A program made the position numbers and the translations under genes. Below, piece after piece: positions 31,821 to 33,458 of a stretch of 33,458 bases of DNA (position 1 is the stretch's first letter; every line of letters starts with the position of its first letter). The notes beneath the pieces are model-generated. The model was not told where the DNA came from and searched no databases. It saw only the letters and a program-made list of their open reading frames with translations. The stretch covers positions 1 to 33,458 of the forward strand of contig CANQLV010000020.1 of NCBI GenBank assembly GCA_947624785.1. Direction: 5' to 3'. Source of the stretch: Akkermansia muciniphila. Its GTDB lineage: Bacteria; Verrucomicrobiota; Verrucomicrobiia; Verrucomicrobiales; Akkermansiaceae.

Positions 31821-33089
31821 TCAGAAATTCGTGTACGCGCCGCAGATGAACGTCCACCCCGTGAAGCCGGCGGAACGCCCGCCGCGGGAATGCCCGTACT
31901 CCGCCATCGTCATGATCTTCAACCGGGCGGGATCATCCCGGTACACAAAGAAATTCAGTCCCGCAGCCACGGCCTGGTAGCAATCCACGCGGGAACCTCC
32001 CGTCTCCGCCAGGGAGGCATAGCGCTTGTTCAGCTTCACGGCGTCCGATCCGAATCCGAGCTGGTAGCGTGCCACCGCCTGCATGTGATCCGTCAGGTTG
32101 AAGGACGGCATCATGGTCAGCCCCGCCAGGTTGGACGGACTCACCGTAACGCCGCCGGAGGAATACTCCTTCAGGCGGTAGGCCCAGACCGCCTGGGCCA
32201 TCAGTTCAAACGCGCCCTGCTTTCCGTAATAATACACGGCCAGCACGTTCCGCGCCCCGGTGCCCGTGTAATTGCCGTCATAGGGGCGGCCCTTCATGTC
32301 TCCCCAGTTGTAAATCCAGTCGCAGTAAAGCCGTCCTTCCTTCAGCAGCATGCCGTCCGCGCGCACGGACAGGCCCAGGCTCATGTTGGCGGACTCCCAG
32401 GTGCCCCAGGTTCCGCGGCTCCTCTCGTCCGTGTTGGACCACAGGCCCGCGTAATACCCCAGCGGCTCCTTCTTTTCATCATTGCAGCTCCAGACGCCGA
32501 AGGAACTGTCGCTGACCAGCATGTTCTCCACCGCGGAAATCTCCGGCAGCTTGTACTTGGAACTGGAAATGCGGTTCTCCGCCAGAATGACGGGAAGCAC
32601 CTTGCCCACGCCCACGGTGGCGTCCGGCAGGGAATACTCCAGATTGGCCTCATACAGGTTGCCGCGCGTCATCCTGTGGCCGTGCCAGCGGCCTTCCTTC
32701 TCATAGCCCAGGCCGTCCACGCCGCCCATGTTCCAGATATTCGTCACCTTCAGGTTCCGGAGCACCCTGGCGTTCCAGCCCAGCCTCAGCCGCCGCCATT
32801 CCTCCGTGCGCCCGTGGGAACCGGGGTACGTCTCAGAACCGTTGGGGGCTACGGCCGCCGCCTGGTACTGCGCCCTCAGGGAGACGTTGAATTCCTGAAG
32901 CCACGGATTCCCGTCATTCCTGTACAAATGCACCTTGCCGGGATGCTCTCCATAGCTCTGCGCCCAGAGGGTGGAGAGGGAAGCCGCCCCGCTTTCCGTT
33001 CCGTTCCAGGAGGAAAAACCTTCCGCACCATACGCGGAACCGACAGCACAGCCAAGACAGGCGGCATAGAAAAAAGAGGACAGGGACAT
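31821..33089 (-). CDS. Outer-membrane porin (OprO/P-like)
   Basis: The 422-residue protein has a signal peptide (cleavage near SAYG-AEG, residue 22) and alternating aromatic beta strands throughout. It includes WRRLRLGWNARVLRNLKVTN at the early strands, long turns rich in Gly/Asn/Ser and the classic C-terminal aromatic end (CGAYTNF, terminal Phe). The opening and FVYRDDPARLKIM near the C-terminus resemble phosphate-selective porins of the OprO/P group. It lies upstream of phnX, so I infer it admits phosphonate or phosphate esters; specificity is not shown by the sequence. A 125-base AT-rich region precedes it. Confidence 0.75.
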   Translation of the reverse strand: MSLSSFFYAACLGCAVGSAYGAEGFSSWNGTESGAASLSTLWAQSYGEHPGKVHLYRNDGNPWLQEFNVSLRAQYQAAAVAPNGSETYPGSHGRTEEWRRLRLGWNARVLRNLKVTNIWNMGGVDGLGYEKEGRWHGHRMTRGNLYEANLEYSLPDATVGVGKVLPVILAENRISSSKYKLPEISAVENMLVSDSSFGVWSCNDEKKEPLGYYAGLWSNTDERSRGTWGTWESANMSLGLSVRADGMLLKEGRLYCDWIYNWGDMKGRPYDGNYTGTGARNVLAVYYYGKQGAFELMAQAVWAYRLKEYSSGGVTVSPSNLAGLTMMPSFNLTDHMQAVARYQLGFGSDAVKLNKRYASLAETGGSRVDCYQAVAAGLNFFVYRDDPARLKIMTMAEYGHSRGGRSAGFTGWTFICGAYTNF

Positions 33090-33119
33090 GATTCCCCACC
33101 ATAGCCGTTCCGGAAACCG

Positions 33120-33136
33120 CCTGAACCATTTTCAGG
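33120..33136 (-). promoter_or_regulatory. Inverted repeat upstream of the porin gene
   Basis: CCTGAA and TTCAGG (6-bp arms, 5-base spacer) lie about 35 bases upstream of the porin start. A small operator or leader hairpin is possible. No Pho-box repeat could be recognised. Confidence 0.25.
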
Positions 33137-33214
33137 TCAAAAAATCGCCACACAAGAAACCTGTTTCATAAAATCACATTTATATTTTCTCCCATTCCAA
33201 CTGTATTTCTTGAA

Positions 33215-33458
33215 TCATTCTAGCGCATGCTGGATGTCTCGTGCTTCTTTATACAATTTCTCTGCCTCTTCCTCCTGCTCTTGAAGCACCCGCAAGTTCG
33301 CCATTCGTTTCAGGGAGATGACCAAATCTTTCTTCCAACCCACATTGCTCCCGTCGCAAGCCACCAGCTCACGCATGATATCCAGGCTCTCCCGGAAATA
33401 TTCCTCCGCCTCTTCTTTCCTTCCTTCGGACAGCCGCAGATCCCCCATCCGGTCCAGC
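33215..33458 (-). CDS. TPR-repeat protein, C-terminal part (continues beyond window)
   Basis: The frame is open to the window edge, so only the last 81 residues are seen. They contain two tetratricopeptide-like units: RMGDLRLSEGRKEEAEEYF then LDIMRELVACDGSN, and VISLKRMANLRVLQEQEEEA then LYKEARDIQHALE. The 50-55 residue period (W-x-x-DL-x-x-SL-x-R-M, then G/E-x-x-EEA-x-x-x-Y-x-E) is typical of long arrays of Kinesin-light-chain-like TPRs. Function unknown; probably protein-protein binding. The true start lies beyond the window. Confidence 0.7.
   Translation of the reverse strand, partial: LDRMGDLRLSEGRKEEAEEYFRESLDIMRELVACDGSNVGWKKDLVISLKRMANLRVLQEQEEEAEKLYKEARDIQHALE

Noticed and set aside
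31638..33104. 488-codon plus-strand frame across the porin
   Set aside because: It is antisense to the porin, which has a signal peptide and a C-terminal Phe; the frame has shadow-type composition.

Overview
This window looks like chromosome from an Akkermansia-type verrucomicrobium of the gut mucus. That rests on recognition of family features, not a database search. The clues are two secreted proteins ending in a PEP-CTERM tail (VPEPATASLGLLG, a hydrophobic run, then RRRRA), a secreted Cys-type sulfatase next to a secreted GH20 beta-hexosaminidase (mucin-sugar enzymes), weak or absent Shine-Dalgarno sequences before most genes, and moderately high GC. No tRNA, rRNA, CRISPR array, integrase or insertion sequence is visible.

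Layout. 1-1.8 kb: a PEP-CTERM protein with a strong terminator, a GyrI-like protein and a convergent small membrane protein. 2.0-5.0 kb: translation factor LepA and a thioredoxin-fold lipoprotein. 5.3-8.8 kb: sulfatase and GH20 hexosaminidase, closed by a strong terminator. 8.8-11.5 kb: cysS, a cupin and an EamA exporter, tightly packed. 11.5-12.6 kb: a second PEP-CTERM gene behind a 178-bp segment bounded by near-perfect 20-bp inverted repeats. 12.6-15.2 kb (minus strand): an ABC-F ATPase and a cyclophilin. 15.4-16.2 kb: Hsp33 behind a hairpin that masks its ribosome binding site. 16.3-18.9 kb: a translationally coupled trio (zinc ribbon plus possible TPM domain, a membrane-anchored secreted protein, an SGNH hydrolase), followed by a small anti-sigma-like membrane protein.

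19.4-20.9 kb is a decayed, gene-poor patch. It holds a broken GNAT acetyltransferase and a truncated paralogue of the next gene. 21.0-22.6 kb: a MarC-type membrane protein, a MenH-like hydrolase and a DUF3820 protein. 22.6-26.2 kb (minus strand) is the most unusual block. An orphan LytTR regulator lies upstream of five co-directional genes: two DUF2589-type proteins flanking a companion protein, a small double-CxxC protein and a small exported protein. I know of no assigned function for this set.

26.3-33.1 kb (minus strand) is a complete 2-aminoethylphosphonate (AEP) utilisation locus. It runs from an outer-membrane porin through phosphonatase (phnX), AEP transaminase (phnW), ABC ATPase and fused permease to a lipoprotein binding protein, so import and C-P bond cleavage are encoded together. 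The window ends inside a TPR-repeat gene.
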